This document shows, piece after piece, positions 46,612-55,486 of a stretch of DNA of 64,000 nucleotides (its first letter is position 1; each line of letters begins with the position of its first letter). The DNA comes from SAR324 cluster bacterium (GTDB lineage: Bacteria; SAR324; NAC60-12): assembly GCA_014382365.1 (NCBI GenBank), contig JACNJW010000028.1, positions 154,725-218,724 of the forward strand, in the 5' to 3' direction. A program made the translations under genes and the position numbers. A model generated the notes under the pieces. The model was not told the origin of the DNA and made no database searches. It worked only from the letters and a program-made list of their open reading frames with translations.

Positions 46612-47688
46612 ATGCTATCTAAAACACAAATTGCAACTCTGACAGATTTTTTGCAGCAGGCAGTGCTCGTAATTGACCAGAAAGGTTTGGTTGTTTACTG
46701 CAACGATTCTGCAACAAACTTCTGGCAGCGGGACGCAGTGCGCCTGCTGGGAAAACAAAGTGCCGACTTGTTTCATCAAGATGGTATGATCCAGCAAAAA
46801 ATAAGAGACGTCTTTGATTCAGGAAAAGTATTTCGGATGGGAGGTTACGTCCTGCAAACGCCTCCGCTGCAGGATCGGGGTGCCGAGATAGTGATTGCTC
46901 CGATTCGCAACAAATCTGGTTTAGTCAAAAAAGCTCTGCTAACTTTGTTGGAAAGTACCACTCTACAGGAGTCTCAGGCCAGGGAACAGGAAGAACAACT
47001 GGCACGTTCGCTCGGAACACTGGTCGCGTCTCTGGCACATGAAATACAAAATCCGCTCAGTGGTGTCAAAGGAATGCTCCAGTTACTGGAACGTGATCTA
47101 AACAAGGCAAAAATTAAAAATCCTTCCACCGGTATGATGCTGGCAGAACTTGACCGCGTTGAACGTCTCTTGAAACAACTGCTGCTGCATTCTCATCAAG
47201 TTCCTTTGGAAAAAACTTCTTTTGATGTGCATGACTTGCTGAATACTGTAATTCGTTTTGAGCAAAATACTGCTACCCAACTGCGCTTCGTCAGAATTTT
47301 TGACACTTCATTGCCCGAAATACAGGCTGACCGTGACAAGCTGCATCAAGTGTTCTTGAACCTGATCCGTAATGCTGTTGAAGCTTCTCCTGCCAAGGCA
47401 ACTGTCAGCATTCACAGTCGGTATTGTGGGAAATGGGAGCTCGCCGGAACAAATTTGGATCCGGAACGAAGTTATACTCTGATTACCGTTGAAGATGAAG
47501 GTCCCGGTGTTCCACAGGAACTCCGCAGTCAATTATTCAAACCACTATTTACTACAAAACAGGCTGGCCATGGACTGGGCTTATCTATCTCGCACCGACT
47601 GATTCATGCCCATGGCGGTTTATTGCGCTATCTGCAAAGCACTTCAGGTGGATCAGTTTTTCAGGTCTTTTTGCCGCACTCTACTTGA
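46612..47688 (+). CDS. NtrB-like PAS histidine kinase
   Basis: 358 residues, no membrane segment. PAS domain at about 10-110 ('AVLVIDQKGLVVYCNDSATN', 'FWQRDAVRLLGKQSADLF'). HisKA box 'LVASLAHEIQNPLSGVKGML' with the phospho-His, then HATPase boxes 'HQVFLNLIRNAVEASPAKA', 'VEDEGPGVPQELRSQLF' and 'GHGLGLSISHRLIHAHGG'. The order matches NtrB/GlnL, but the cognate NtrC-type regulator is not adjacent, so nitrogen sensing is only possible, not shown. Confidence 0.85.
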   Translation: MLSKTQIATLTDFLQQAVLVIDQKGLVVYCNDSATNFWQRDAVRLLGKQSADLFHQDGMIQQKIRDVFDSGKVFRMGGYVLQTPPLQDRGAEIVIAPIRNKSGLVKKALLTLLESTTLQESQAREQEEQLARSLGTLVASLAHEIQNPLSGVKGMLQLLERDLNKAKIKNPSTGMMLAELDRVERLLKQLLLHSHQVPLEKTSFDVHDLLNTVIRFEQNTATQLRFVRIFDTSLPEIQADRDKLHQVFLNLIRNAVEASPAKATVSIHSRYCGKWELAGTNLDPERSYTLITVEDEGPGVPQELRSQLFKPLFTTKQAGHGLGLSISHRLIHAHGGLLRYLQSTSGGSVFQVFLPHST

Positions 47689-47867
47689 GAGCTTTCTGTT
47701 TAATATTTGTTTTATTCCTGCTATAATCAGCACTAAATATAATTTAGTCTAAAGCAGGGTTTCATTAATAATTGGCTGCTGTCATCCGAGACTTGATCCG
47801 GCATGGAGATACTCAATTCAAGACATTCAAAACTAAAATAATCACAAAATTTAAAACAAGGAAAGAT

Positions 47868-49058
47868 ATGGACAAGGAAGATACAATTGTAATTGTTGGC
47901 ATGGCCCGTACCCCAATGGGCGGATTTCAGGGAGTTTTAAAAGATGTGTCTGCACCAGTTCTGGGAAGTTTTGCCATTCGTGCCGCAATTGAACGCAGCG
48001 GAGTTGCTCCTGAAGATATTGACGAAGTCCTGATGGGTTGTGTTTTGCCTGCAGGAATGGGACAGGCACCCGCGCGTCAGGCCGCACTTGGAGCAGGAAT
48101 TCCTGCCGCTGCAGGCTGCACCACCGTTAATAAGATGTGCGGATCAGGTATGAAAACGGCTATGCTGGCCCATGATTCACTGTTGGCAAAAACAAATGAA
48201 GTGATGGTTGCCGGTGGTCTGGAAAGTATGTCAAATGCACCTTATATTTTGCCAAAAGCACGTTCCGGACAACGCCTTGGACATGGTCAGATGATGGACC
48301 ACATGTTCCTGGATGGACTCGAAGATGCCTTTGACAAAGGAACCCTGATGGGTGTCTTTGCAGAGAGAACTGCAGAAAAATATGGCTTTTCCCGTGAAGC
48401 ACAGGACGAATTTGCGATCCGCTCTTTAACCCGTGCCAAAACAGCAATTGAAGACGGCAGCTTCAAGACCGAAGTTACTCCTGTCAGCTACAAAAACCGC
48501 AAGGGAGAAACAGTAGTTGAATTGGATGAACAGCCGTTAACCGCTAACTTGGAAAAAATACCAACCCTGCGGCCTGCTTTTTCTAAAGAAGGTACAGTCA
48601 CAGCAGCAAATTCATCCTCAATTTCTGACGGTGCTGCGGCATTAATCATGATGAGTGAAGCAACTGCAGAAAAACGTGGATTGAAACCAATTGCACGTTT
48701 TCTAGGTCACAGCAGTTTTGCACAGGCTCCGGAATGGTTCACCACAGCTCCGGTTGGTGCAATCAAAAACCTGATGCAGAATGTCGGCTGGAATGAAAAC
48801 GACGTGGATTTATTTGAAATCAATGAAGCATTTGCAGTAGTCACAATGGCCGCAATGCATGACCTCAATTTACCTGCAGAGAAAGTTAATGTCCACGGCG
48901 GAGCTTGCGCACTTGGACATCCCGTAGGTGCCTCAGGAACAAGAATCCTGGTGACACTTATCAGTGCTCTGCAAAAATATGGAAAAACACGTGGCGTGGC
49001 CAGTCTCTGTATTGGAGGCGGAGAGGCGACTGCAATGGCAGTAGAAGTCTTGAGTTAA
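47868..49058 (+). CDS. Acetyl-CoA C-acetyltransferase (thiolase)
   Basis: About 396 residues from the ATG at 47868, which has AAGGAA upstream; the frame before it lacks thiolase sequence. Nucleophilic Cys91 lies in 'TVNKMCGSGMKTAMLAHDSL', 'EINEAFAVVTMAAMHD' holds the conserved Asn-Glu-Ala, His is in 'VHGGACALGHPVGASGTRI', and the second Cys is in 'ASLCIGGGEATAMA'. It condenses or cleaves acetoacetyl-CoA. Type II degradative or biosynthetic cannot be told from sequence alone. Confidence 0.95.
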   Translation: MDKEDTIVIVGMARTPMGGFQGVLKDVSAPVLGSFAIRAAIERSGVAPEDIDEVLMGCVLPAGMGQAPARQAALGAGIPAAAGCTTVNKMCGSGMKTAMLAHDSLLAKTNEVMVAGGLESMSNAPYILPKARSGQRLGHGQMMDHMFLDGLEDAFDKGTLMGVFAERTAEKYGFSREAQDEFAIRSLTRAKTAIEDGSFKTEVTPVSYKNRKGETVVELDEQPLTANLEKIPTLRPAFSKEGTVTAANSSSISDGAAALIMMSEATAEKRGLKPIARFLGHSSFAQAPEWFTTAPVGAIKNLMQNVGWNENDVDLFEINEAFAVVTMAAMHDLNLPAEKVNVHGGACALGHPVGASGTRILVTLISALQKYGKTRGVASLCIGGGEATAMAVEVLS

Positions 49059-49248
49059 GATTTTTTATGTTGCAATAAAACAGTTTCGGAGCTATTATCA
49101 AGGGATTGCATTTTCAATATATTCAAGATTTAGAACATAATTGTACTTGAATTGATATTTGTCCTTGAGGCAGTATCTACCTTGAATTCATCTTTGAATA
49201 CTCCAACCGGGAAAATACCGGCACCCGTGAGTAAAGCAAAAAAATAAT

Positions 49249-49325
49249 GGCGGGCGTAGCTCAGCTGGTAGAGCTCTGGATTGTGATTCCAGTGGTCGAG
49301 GGTTCAAGCCCCTTCGCTCGCCCCA
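49249..49325 (+). tRNA. tRNA-His (GTG)
   Basis: Cloverleaf: acceptor GCGGGCG pairs with CGCTCGC, D-stem GCTC/GAGC, anticodon arm CTGGA-TTGTGAT-TCCAG with anticodon GTG, T-arm GAGGG-TTCAAGC-CCCTT. The extra 5' G (49249) faces discriminator C, the identity element of tRNA-His. CCA is encoded (49323-49325). Confidence 0.96.
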
Positions 49326-49377
49326 TTTCCTCCTGCTGTAGAATTGATCTTCTACTGATTCCAGCTTTTTTCTGTCT

Positions 49378-49454
49378 GCGGGCGTAGTTCAACTGGATAG
49401 AGCGTCAGACTTCGAATCTGAATGTTGGGAGTTCGAGTCTCTCCGCCCGCACCA
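49378..49454 (+). tRNA. tRNA-Arg (TCG)
   Basis: Cloverleaf: acceptor GCGGGCG with CGCCCGC, anticodon loop CTTCGAA with anticodon TCG (reads CGA), T-loop GTTCGAG, discriminator A and encoded CCA (49452-49454). It is 52 bp after tRNA-His and probably co-transcribed with it. Confidence 0.95.
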
Positions 49455-49611
49455 GCAATAGCAACAGCTTACATAAATCCTACTTCCTTTAAATTTATAA
49501 ATTTCGCCACGTTTGTGTAGTTGAGTTAAAAAGTTGGCTAAAACTTGCCGCTAACTAAAGCCTATCAAAAAGTCATACCTACGACTTTAATGTACAACCG
49601 CTGGTAAAAGA

Positions 49612-49959
49612 TCAATCACTTTCAATCCATTTGCAGAGGTTTTGTTTCAACCGGACAAATCTTGCATCATCTATCCTTCCCAATTCTCCCAACAACAATT
49701 TTCCATCCAAAACTGCCAGCCTACTCACCCTGACAATGCTTGGTAGTTTTAAACCGGATTTAAGAAAATCATGATCTTCATACGAAATTTTTTCATCAAT
49801 TTCCGAAAGATATTGATTCAACTGTGAAGAGATCATGCAAACGAGCCAATCATTGAATATCCCCGGCAATTTCTGTAAAACAAGTGCAGGTCGTAGTTTC
49901 CCTTCTTTCTGGTCAGTCTGTGGGAATTTAAACAGAACAACCTGTCCTGCTGAAATCAT
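49612..49959 (-). CDS. MazF/PemK-like toxin
   Basis: 115 residues: 'SAGQVVLFKFPQTDQKEGKL' then 'RPALVLQK' is the MazF/PemK N-terminal strand set, with 'SSIVRVSR'-like 'LPSIVRVSRLAVLDG' later. Family members are ribosome-dependent or free mRNA interferases. The start overlaps the stop of the putative antitoxin by 4 nt, the usual antitoxin-first order. Substrate specificity is not visible. It faces the tRNA genes. Confidence 0.82.
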   Translation of the reverse strand: MISAGQVVLFKFPQTDQKEGKLRPALVLQKLPGIFNDWLVCMISSQLNQYLSEIDEKISYEDHDFLKSGLKLPSIVRVSRLAVLDGKLLLGELGRIDDARFVRLKQNLCKWIESD

Positions 49960-50153
49960 TGGAAAGTTTTCTGAAGATCGTTTTCCGAATAAGGAGAGTT
50001 CTCATCTTCCATACCGCTCATTGCGGAAGTCAAAGAAAATTCAGACCACTGACTGTCTTCATCATTGTTCACCTCAGGATTTAAATTTTCCATAAACTCG
50101 TATACTGCCTTCAGTTGCCTTTCCGGTAAAGTATGAACTTTATTAATAATCAT
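49956..50153 (-). CDS. Putative antitoxin of MazF-like toxin
   Basis: 65 residues, acidic ('NPEVNNDEDS', 'MEDENSPYSENDL'), beginning 'MIINKVHTLPERQLKAVYEF', which resembles short antitoxins that fold as an N-terminal dimer and wrap a disordered tail around the toxin. No sure family match. The 4-nt overlap with the toxin gene supports the pairing. Confidence 0.65.
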   Translation of the reverse strand: MIINKVHTLPERQLKAVYEFMENLNPEVNNDEDSQWSEFSLTSAMSGMEDENSPYSENDLQKTFQ

Positions 50154-50168
50154 CTCAAAAAGATTATG

Positions 50169-50289
50169 GTGGACCCCATAAATGAGACAATGTGCAAAAG
50201 TGTATTTTCAATCAAATAGAGATACCCAATGGACCGAAAAAAAACGCATCTTAACTCATAAGAAAAACTGTTCTTGATATGTGGTCCAC
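50169..50289. mobile_element. Possible MITE or IS scar with imperfect inverted repeats
   Basis: GTGGACCCCATA at 50169 and, on the other strand, GTGGACCACATA ending at 50289 agree at 11 of 12 bases and weakly beyond. The 121 bp between them code for nothing convincing. No clear target duplication is seen. It lies in the 314-bp gap (50154-50467) before mmsA, whose remainder holds only AT-rich DNA and a 6-bp GGGAAT/ATTCCC hairpin near 50369-50397. Confidence 0.4.
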
Positions 50290-50467
50290 TTCAGGCCGAA
50301 GAGTGATAGAGTTAAGATTTCAACAGTGTTTGAGTACAGTATTAATTAAGTGGATCGCATCTGCATTTGGGAATTAGAGCAAAAAAACTTGATTCCCCTA
50401 CCTATTTTTCCTAGAATTAGAGTATTTTTAAATTCCATTTTTTCAAGAAATTTTCAGGAGAATCTAA

Positions 50468-51967
50468 ATGAGTAACATTATCGGCAACCATGTTGGAGGC
50501 ACAAGGGTCAGCCAAACTGGAGGAACACTTCAGGATGTTTTTAATCCTTCAACCGGAGAAGTTTCCGGACAGGTACGTTTGTCAAGTGCGTCAGAACTGG
50601 ATGAAGTGGTTCAAATTGCAAGTGATGCTGCTGTTGGCTGGGGGGCAACCCCTCCCGCAAAACGCGCTCAGGTCATGTACCGTTTCAAACGTTTACTCGA
50701 AGAAAATGCAGACAAAATTGCCAGTTCCATCAGCAGCGAACATGGGAAAACACATGATGACGCATTAGGCGAAGTTGCCCGTGGGTTGGAGGCAGTTGAG
50801 TTTGCCTGCGGAATTCCGCACTTGCTCAAAGGGACTTTCAGTGAACAGGTTGCAACTTCAATTGATGTTTACTCTATTCCACAGTCTTTAGGCGTTGTGG
50901 CGGGAATCACACCTTTTAATTTTCCTGCGATGGTACCAATCTGGATGTTTCCTAACGCACTTGCCTGCGGAAATTCTTTCATTTTGAAACCGTCTGAACG
51001 TGACCCCAGTGTAACATTAATTATGGCAGATCTGCTCAAAGAAGCAGGCTTACCTGATGGTGTTTTTAACGTGGTGCAGGGTGACAAAGTTGTGGTCGAT
51101 GCCATTCTCGATAATCCGGAAATTAAAGCAGTCAGTTTTGTCGGTTCAACTCCTGTTGCGGAATATATCTATACCCGCGGAGCAGCAAACGGTAAACGTG
51201 TGCAGGCTTTAGGCGGTGCAAAAAACCACATGATTATTATGCCTGATGCAGACATGGATCAAGTAGTGGATGCCCTGATGGGTGCCGGTTTTGGTTCTGC
51301 AGGAGAACGCTGTATGGCAATATCGGTGCCAGTTCCTGTTGGAGATAAAGTTGCTGATGAGTTGATGAATAGAATGGTACCTCTAGTGGAAAACTTACCT
51401 GTTGGGCCTCCAAGCGACGCTAAGGCTGCTATGGGACCAGTTATCACGAAGCAAAGTCTGGAGCGCATCTCTTCACTCCTTCAAAGTGGAGTCGATCAGG
51501 GCGCAAAACTGTTAGTTGACGGAAGAAGCCTCAAAGTCCCAGGACACGAAAATGGATTTTTTATTGGAGGCTCTCTCTTTGACCAGGTAACTCCGGAAAT
51601 GGACATTTACAAAGAAGAAATTTTTGGACCGGTACTTTCAACCGTACGAGTACAGGATTATGATGCTGCAGTTAAATTGATACACGGGTGTCCTTATGGA
51701 AACGGCGTGGCAATTTTCACCAGAGACGGTGATGCGGCCAGAGATTTTGTTAACCGCATTGAGGTCGGAATGGTTGGTGTTAATGTTCCGATTCCTGTGC
51801 CTGTCGGTTACCACAGCTTTGGAGGCTGGAAAAAATCCCTGTTCGGAAGTCACCACATTTATGGACCTGACACAATTCACTTTTACACCCGTCTCAAGGC
51901 GGTTACTTCACGCTGGCCGACTGGGATAAAAGCCGGTGCACAGTTTAATTTTCCTACTATGTCTTAA
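50468..51967 (+). CDS. mmsA: Methylmalonate-semialdehyde dehydrogenase (CoA-acylating)
   Basis: 499 residues, ALDH superfamily of the MmsA/IolA class: 'NVVQGDKVVVDAILDNPEIK', 'VQALGGAKNHMIIMPDADMD' and the catalytic Cys in 'FGSAGERCMAISVPVPVGD'. 'GVNVPIPVPVGYHSFGGWKK' near the end is diagnostic of this class. It converts methylmalonate semialdehyde or malonate semialdehyde with CoA to propionyl-CoA or acetyl-CoA, in valine, beta-alanine or inositol degradation. An intrinsic hairpin follows 3 bp after the stop, so it is probably monocistronic. Confidence 0.96.
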   Translation: MSNIIGNHVGGTRVSQTGGTLQDVFNPSTGEVSGQVRLSSASELDEVVQIASDAAVGWGATPPAKRAQVMYRFKRLLEENADKIASSISSEHGKTHDDALGEVARGLEAVEFACGIPHLLKGTFSEQVATSIDVYSIPQSLGVVAGITPFNFPAMVPIWMFPNALACGNSFILKPSERDPSVTLIMADLLKEAGLPDGVFNVVQGDKVVVDAILDNPEIKAVSFVGSTPVAEYIYTRGAANGKRVQALGGAKNHMIIMPDADMDQVVDALMGAGFGSAGERCMAISVPVPVGDKVADELMNRMVPLVENLPVGPPSDAKAAMGPVITKQSLERISSLLQSGVDQGAKLLVDGRSLKVPGHENGFFIGGSLFDQVTPEMDIYKEEIFGPVLSTVRVQDYDAAVKLIHGCPYGNGVAIFTRDGDAARDFVNRIEVGMVGVNVPIPVPVGYHSFGGWKKSLFGSHHIYGPDTIHFYTRLKAVTSRWPTGIKAGAQFNFPTMS

Positions 51968-51970
51968 ACA

Positions 51971-52000
51971 ACTGAAGTGCAGGAAAACCTGCACTTCAGT
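51971..52000 (+). terminator. Hairpin terminator after mmsA
   Basis: A perfect 13-bp stem: ACTGAAGTGCAGG (51971-51983), loop AAAA, CCTGCACTTCAGT (51988-52000), then TTAAGC and later TTTTT. The stem is strong though the T run is short; it may act in both directions. Confidence 0.8.
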
Positions 52001-52055
52001 TTAAGCTAATTTTTACAAACTTCGCGCTCGCCGGCCGAGAGCGTAAAATTCCTGA

Positions 52056-53522
52056 GTGAACAAAATGGAATTCATTACTCTTGCAGATTTAACTCCAATC
52101 ATACCTGAAATAATTGTACTGCTGACTGCGTGCATCGTGCTGCTGGTCGATCTCTTTGCACCTAAAAAAGAAAGAGCATTTACGCTGGCAGTAACCACAA
52201 TTATCGGTTTGCTGCTGGCACTACTCGCAGAAACACAATTGCACGGCAAGGAAATTACAGGATTTTACGGCACCGTTGTTGCTGACGATTTTTCGATTCT
52301 ATTTGAATTCATTTATATGAGCGTTGCCATTGTTACAGTTTTTGTCTCACGACACTATATTTCTGATAATGAGATGAATTTCGGTGAATATTATGTGCTC
52401 CTGCTCACTGCAGTTTCCGGAATGATGTTTATGACTTCCGGGCTGGATTTGCTGGTTATTTTTATTGGTCTGGAAATCATGTCCATCTCCAGTTACATTC
52501 TGGTCGGCATGAAACGTAAGATTGCAAAAGCCAACGAAGCTGCACTTAAATATTTGCTGCTCGGAGCTTTCTCCACAGGATTTCTGCTTTATGGAATTTC
52601 ATTACTTTATGGTGCAACAGGCAGTACCTTACTACCGGAGATAATTACACAAATAAAACTGAATGGTGCTGATAATCCCCTGGTGGTGGTAGGTATGGCA
52701 TTGGTTATTGTTGCCATGAGTTTCAAAATTGCAGTTGTTCCTTTTCACATGTGGACACCTGATGTCTACACCGGAGCGCCCACGCCGGTTACCGGATTCC
52801 TTTCAGGTGCAGCCAAAGCTGCCGGTTTTGCCGTGTTCGTGCGTGTTTTACTAACCGGAATTCCTCTTGATAGTGCAAACTGGGAAAATTTGTTTTGGAT
52901 ACTGGCGGTACTGACCATGACTGTAGGCAACGTTATGGCCCTGCGTCAGAATGAAGTAAAAAGGATGCTCGCTTTTTCTTCAATTGCACATGCAGGTTAT
53001 GTGATGGTAGCAATCGTAGTTGGCAGCACATCTGCCATCAGCGGAGTTATATTTTATTCCTGTGCATATGCCTTGATGGGTACCGGAGCTTTTGGAATCT
53101 TAACCATTAAAGACGCAGGCAGGACACCGCGTACTTTTGATGATTTGGCCGGCTACGGAAAACGAAACCCTTTTCTTGCACTGCTGATGACCTTATTTAT
53201 TTTTTCTCTGGTTGGTCTACCGCTGACAGGAGGTTTCATTGGCAAACTGCAAATCTTCAGCGCAGCACTGCAGGACGGCTGGATCTGGTTGACTATTATT
53301 GGAATACTTAACAGTGCGCTTTCAGTCTACTACTATTTACGCGTACCAATGTTTATGTACATGCGGGAAGGTGCACTTCCGGAAGGTACAGATCTTTCAG
53401 AACAAACATCTGGATTTGCCCTGACTGGCTTAATTGGCACTGCTGCAGCAGTAATCTATCTAGGAATTTTTCCGGACAGAATATTGGAGCTTGCATCCTT
53501 GTCCATTCTGGCACTACTCTAA
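52056..53522 (+). CDS. nuoN: NADH-quinone oxidoreductase subunit N (NuoN)
   Basis: 488 residues, about 14 helices, the usual length. Proton-antiporter-like motifs are visible: 'LEIMSISSYILVGMKRKIAK' with the conserved Glu, 'ALKYLLLGAFSTGFLLYGIS' with the key Lys, and 'KIAVVPFHMWTPDVYTGAPT' with the Lys/His. GTG at 52056 or ATG at 52065 may start it; neither has a good ribosome site. NuoN is one of the proton-pumping subunits of complex I. The usual nuoA-M genes do not precede it, so it is a detached copy or an operon fragment. Confidence 0.95.
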   Translation: MNKMEFITLADLTPIIPEIIVLLTACIVLLVDLFAPKKERAFTLAVTTIIGLLLALLAETQLHGKEITGFYGTVVADDFSILFEFIYMSVAIVTVFVSRHYISDNEMNFGEYYVLLLTAVSGMMFMTSGLDLLVIFIGLEIMSISSYILVGMKRKIAKANEAALKYLLLGAFSTGFLLYGISLLYGATGSTLLPEIITQIKLNGADNPLVVVGMALVIVAMSFKIAVVPFHMWTPDVYTGAPTPVTGFLSGAAKAAGFAVFVRVLLTGIPLDSANWENLFWILAVLTMTVGNVMALRQNEVKRMLAFSSIAHAGYVMVAIVVGSTSAISGVIFYSCAYALMGTGAFGILTIKDAGRTPRTFDDLAGYGKRNPFLALLMTLFIFSLVGLPLTGGFIGKLQIFSAALQDGWIWLTIIGILNSALSVYYYLRVPMFMYMREGALPEGTDLSEQTSGFALTGLIGTAAAVIYLGIFPDRILELASLSILALL

Positions 53523-53643
53523 AACTAAAGTTAATTACACATTAGACGGTAGAGTGGTTTGGAAAATTAGACCTGAACCTTGAAAATAACAGGTGTTTTT
53601 CCTGAAGGAGCTATCCTGTCTTTTTATTATTTCCTTTTGAGGA

Positions 53644-54072
53644 ATGATGGTAAATGGCTACATTTTTTGCATAAATCGGGAGGTGTCTGGACTGAAGAGG
53701 GGATTCAGTCTGTTGGAAGTGATGATCGTGGTTGTGATTATTGGTATTTTAGCCACACTTGCCTATCCCAGCCTTGACGGCTACCTGCTGCGATCAAAAC
53801 AAACTGAAGCAAAGGTCAGTCTCAGTGCCGTTTACACTGCACAAAAAATCTATTTTGCAACCAATCAGACTTACGCAGACACACTCAGTAAACTGGATGT
53901 ACAACTGGAATCCGGCGGAAGTGCTCTCTATACCATCACTCTTGCTGCAAACAGCACCTCATTCACTGCAACTGCAAAAGGCAACCTTGATGACGATGCC
54001 GTGCTGGACATTTGGACAATCGACCAGAATAAATCTCTGCAAAACACGGTCAATGATAGCACCTCCGAATAA
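53644..54072 (+). CDS. Type IV pilin-like prepilin
   Basis: The prepilin cleavage site is 'GLKRG|FSLLEVMIVVVIIGIL', with Glu at mature position 5, followed by the hydrophobic helix and 'YLLRSKQTEAKVSLSAVYTA'. The mature part is about 115 residues. The long leader from ATG 53644 or 53647 is unusual; GTG within 'VSGLKRG' would give a normal short leader. A C-terminal region with Asp repeats (DDDAVLDIW) resembles PilA/PilE minor pilins. It ends one base before the downstream lipoprotein start. Confidence 0.88.
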   Translation: MMVNGYIFCINREVSGLKRGFSLLEVMIVVVIIGILATLAYPSLDGYLLRSKQTEAKVSLSAVYTAQKIYFATNQTYADTLSKLDVQLESGGSALYTITLAANSTSFTATAKGNLDDDAVLDIWTIDQNKSLQNTVNDSTSE

Positions 54073-54073
54073 A

Positions 54074-55390
54074 ATGAGGTTAATGATTTCAGTATTCAGC
54101 AAGCTGTTTTTTCATCTCTATTTACCTGCAGCCCTGATTTTCACAGTATTGCTTGGTTCCGGCTGTTCTGTGACCAGAATCTATCATCAAACACCGGCCT
54201 CAAAAAAAGCACTCCCTGGTATAAACTCTCTTTATGTAGAACAGTTCAAAGGTGAACAGTCTGTGTTGTTCAACAAATTACTGACACATGAAATCAACCT
54301 GCTCTCACGTTTAAAATATTTAGCAGTTTTTCCTGAAACTGAAATCACTTCTGCTGCACTGCTGAGTGTAGAGGTCAAACGTTATTATATCCAAGATCAA
54401 GAAGGATCACGAAACCGGATTAATATCAGTCTGGTAGAACATGAAGAACTAGAAGATAATCCTGATGGGCTTAACACTGTCCGCAGAACTTTCGAGTTTG
54501 TGGAAAAACCCTTTAGCGAGCGGATTATAAACAGAATCCTGGATTTAGAAATCACTTTTTCAATCACAAATATTTCTGCAGATAAAACTCTCTACCAAAG
54601 TACTGAAAAAGCCAGCATTAAGCAGAGTTATCACGGTGAGGAAAATATTCTGCTGATTCCTGATGCCAACGATGAAATGGTGCGTCTGGCACAACTACTG
54701 ATACAAAAGTTCTTAAATCAAATCAATCCTGAACCATATGAACGAGTTTTTGAACTGGAAAAAGGAACCAGCCCGCTGCCCTGGACTGCAGGTCTGCTTG
54801 ACTTTGGTCATCCACGGATAATTCGTTCAAACCATTTTGCAACCGGCAACAGATATGATCTTGCACTGAAAGGCTGGAATTACGTACTCTTTGAACCGCG
54901 GACTTATCCAAAATCTGAGCGATTCGTTTTCAACGAAGATGTTTTTCGGCGCCTCAAAAAAGCTGACTTACCCCAGACAACTTTGCAACCCTTGCTTGAA
55001 CTTTATGATAAATCATTTGACCCTGCAGAAATCAAATTAGTTCTAACAGGATTAATACCTGCTCAGGATTTTACGCGTTATGCCAGTATCATCAAAGCAC
55101 ATGCGCGCACCTCCCAAAACATCAATCGTTTAAATTTAGCTGCCGCACATTATAATTTGGGGGTTGTCTACGAGTTACGAAATGAACTTGAATTGGCAGA
55201 CTATCATTATGCACAAGCCAATGCCTATAATCCTGATGAAAAATATTCTCAGGCCTGGACTGATTTGCAGCACCTGAAGGGTAACTACAATCCACTGGAG
55301 TCTCCATTGGATCGCTCAGTCGAGTCTGCCGGAAAGCTACTTCCGCCTCAAGGAGCATTGTTGCAGCCGAATTTTAAAAAACAACCCTGA
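54074..55390 (+). CDS. TPR-containing lipoprotein of unknown function
   Basis: About 438 residues from ATG 54074 (54083 is also possible). The lipobox is L-L-G-S-G-C after 'LYLPAALIFTV'. The first 230 residues are unrecognised and beta-rich. A TPR-like helical segment is at about 355-400 ('NLAAAHYNLGVVYELRNELE', 'HYAQANAYNPDEKY'). The upstream part of the frame (before 54074) belongs to the pilin gene on another frame. It directly follows the pilin stop, so it may act in pilus or envelope assembly. Confidence 0.75.
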   Translation: MRLMISVFSKLFFHLYLPAALIFTVLLGSGCSVTRIYHQTPASKKALPGINSLYVEQFKGEQSVLFNKLLTHEINLLSRLKYLAVFPETEITSAALLSVEVKRYYIQDQEGSRNRINISLVEHEELEDNPDGLNTVRRTFEFVEKPFSERIINRILDLEITFSITNISADKTLYQSTEKASIKQSYHGEENILLIPDANDEMVRLAQLLIQKFLNQINPEPYERVFELEKGTSPLPWTAGLLDFGHPRIIRSNHFATGNRYDLALKGWNYVLFEPRTYPKSERFVFNEDVFRRLKKADLPQTTLQPLLELYDKSFDPAEIKLVLTGLIPAQDFTRYASIIKAHARTSQNINRLNLAAAHYNLGVVYELRNELELADYHYAQANAYNPDEKYSQAWTDLQHLKGNYNPLESPLDRSVESAGKLLPPQGALLQPNFKKQP

Positions 55391-55486
55391 TTCTGTTAAA
55401 ATTATTTTACAAAATTTTACATCCTTGACTCGCTATAGTTAAATTTGGTCTTATTATTTTCAGTTCTTTTTAATTATCTTCTTTCC

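Noticed and set aside
50210..50290. IS3-type transposase start (MDRKK...)
   Set aside because: The frame stops after ten codons and has no similarity beyond a few basic residues; only the inverted ends are worth noting.
53759..54073. Upstream in-frame extension of the TPR lipoprotein
   Set aside because: It overlaps the pilin gene in another frame, and the lipoprotein signal begins at 54074.
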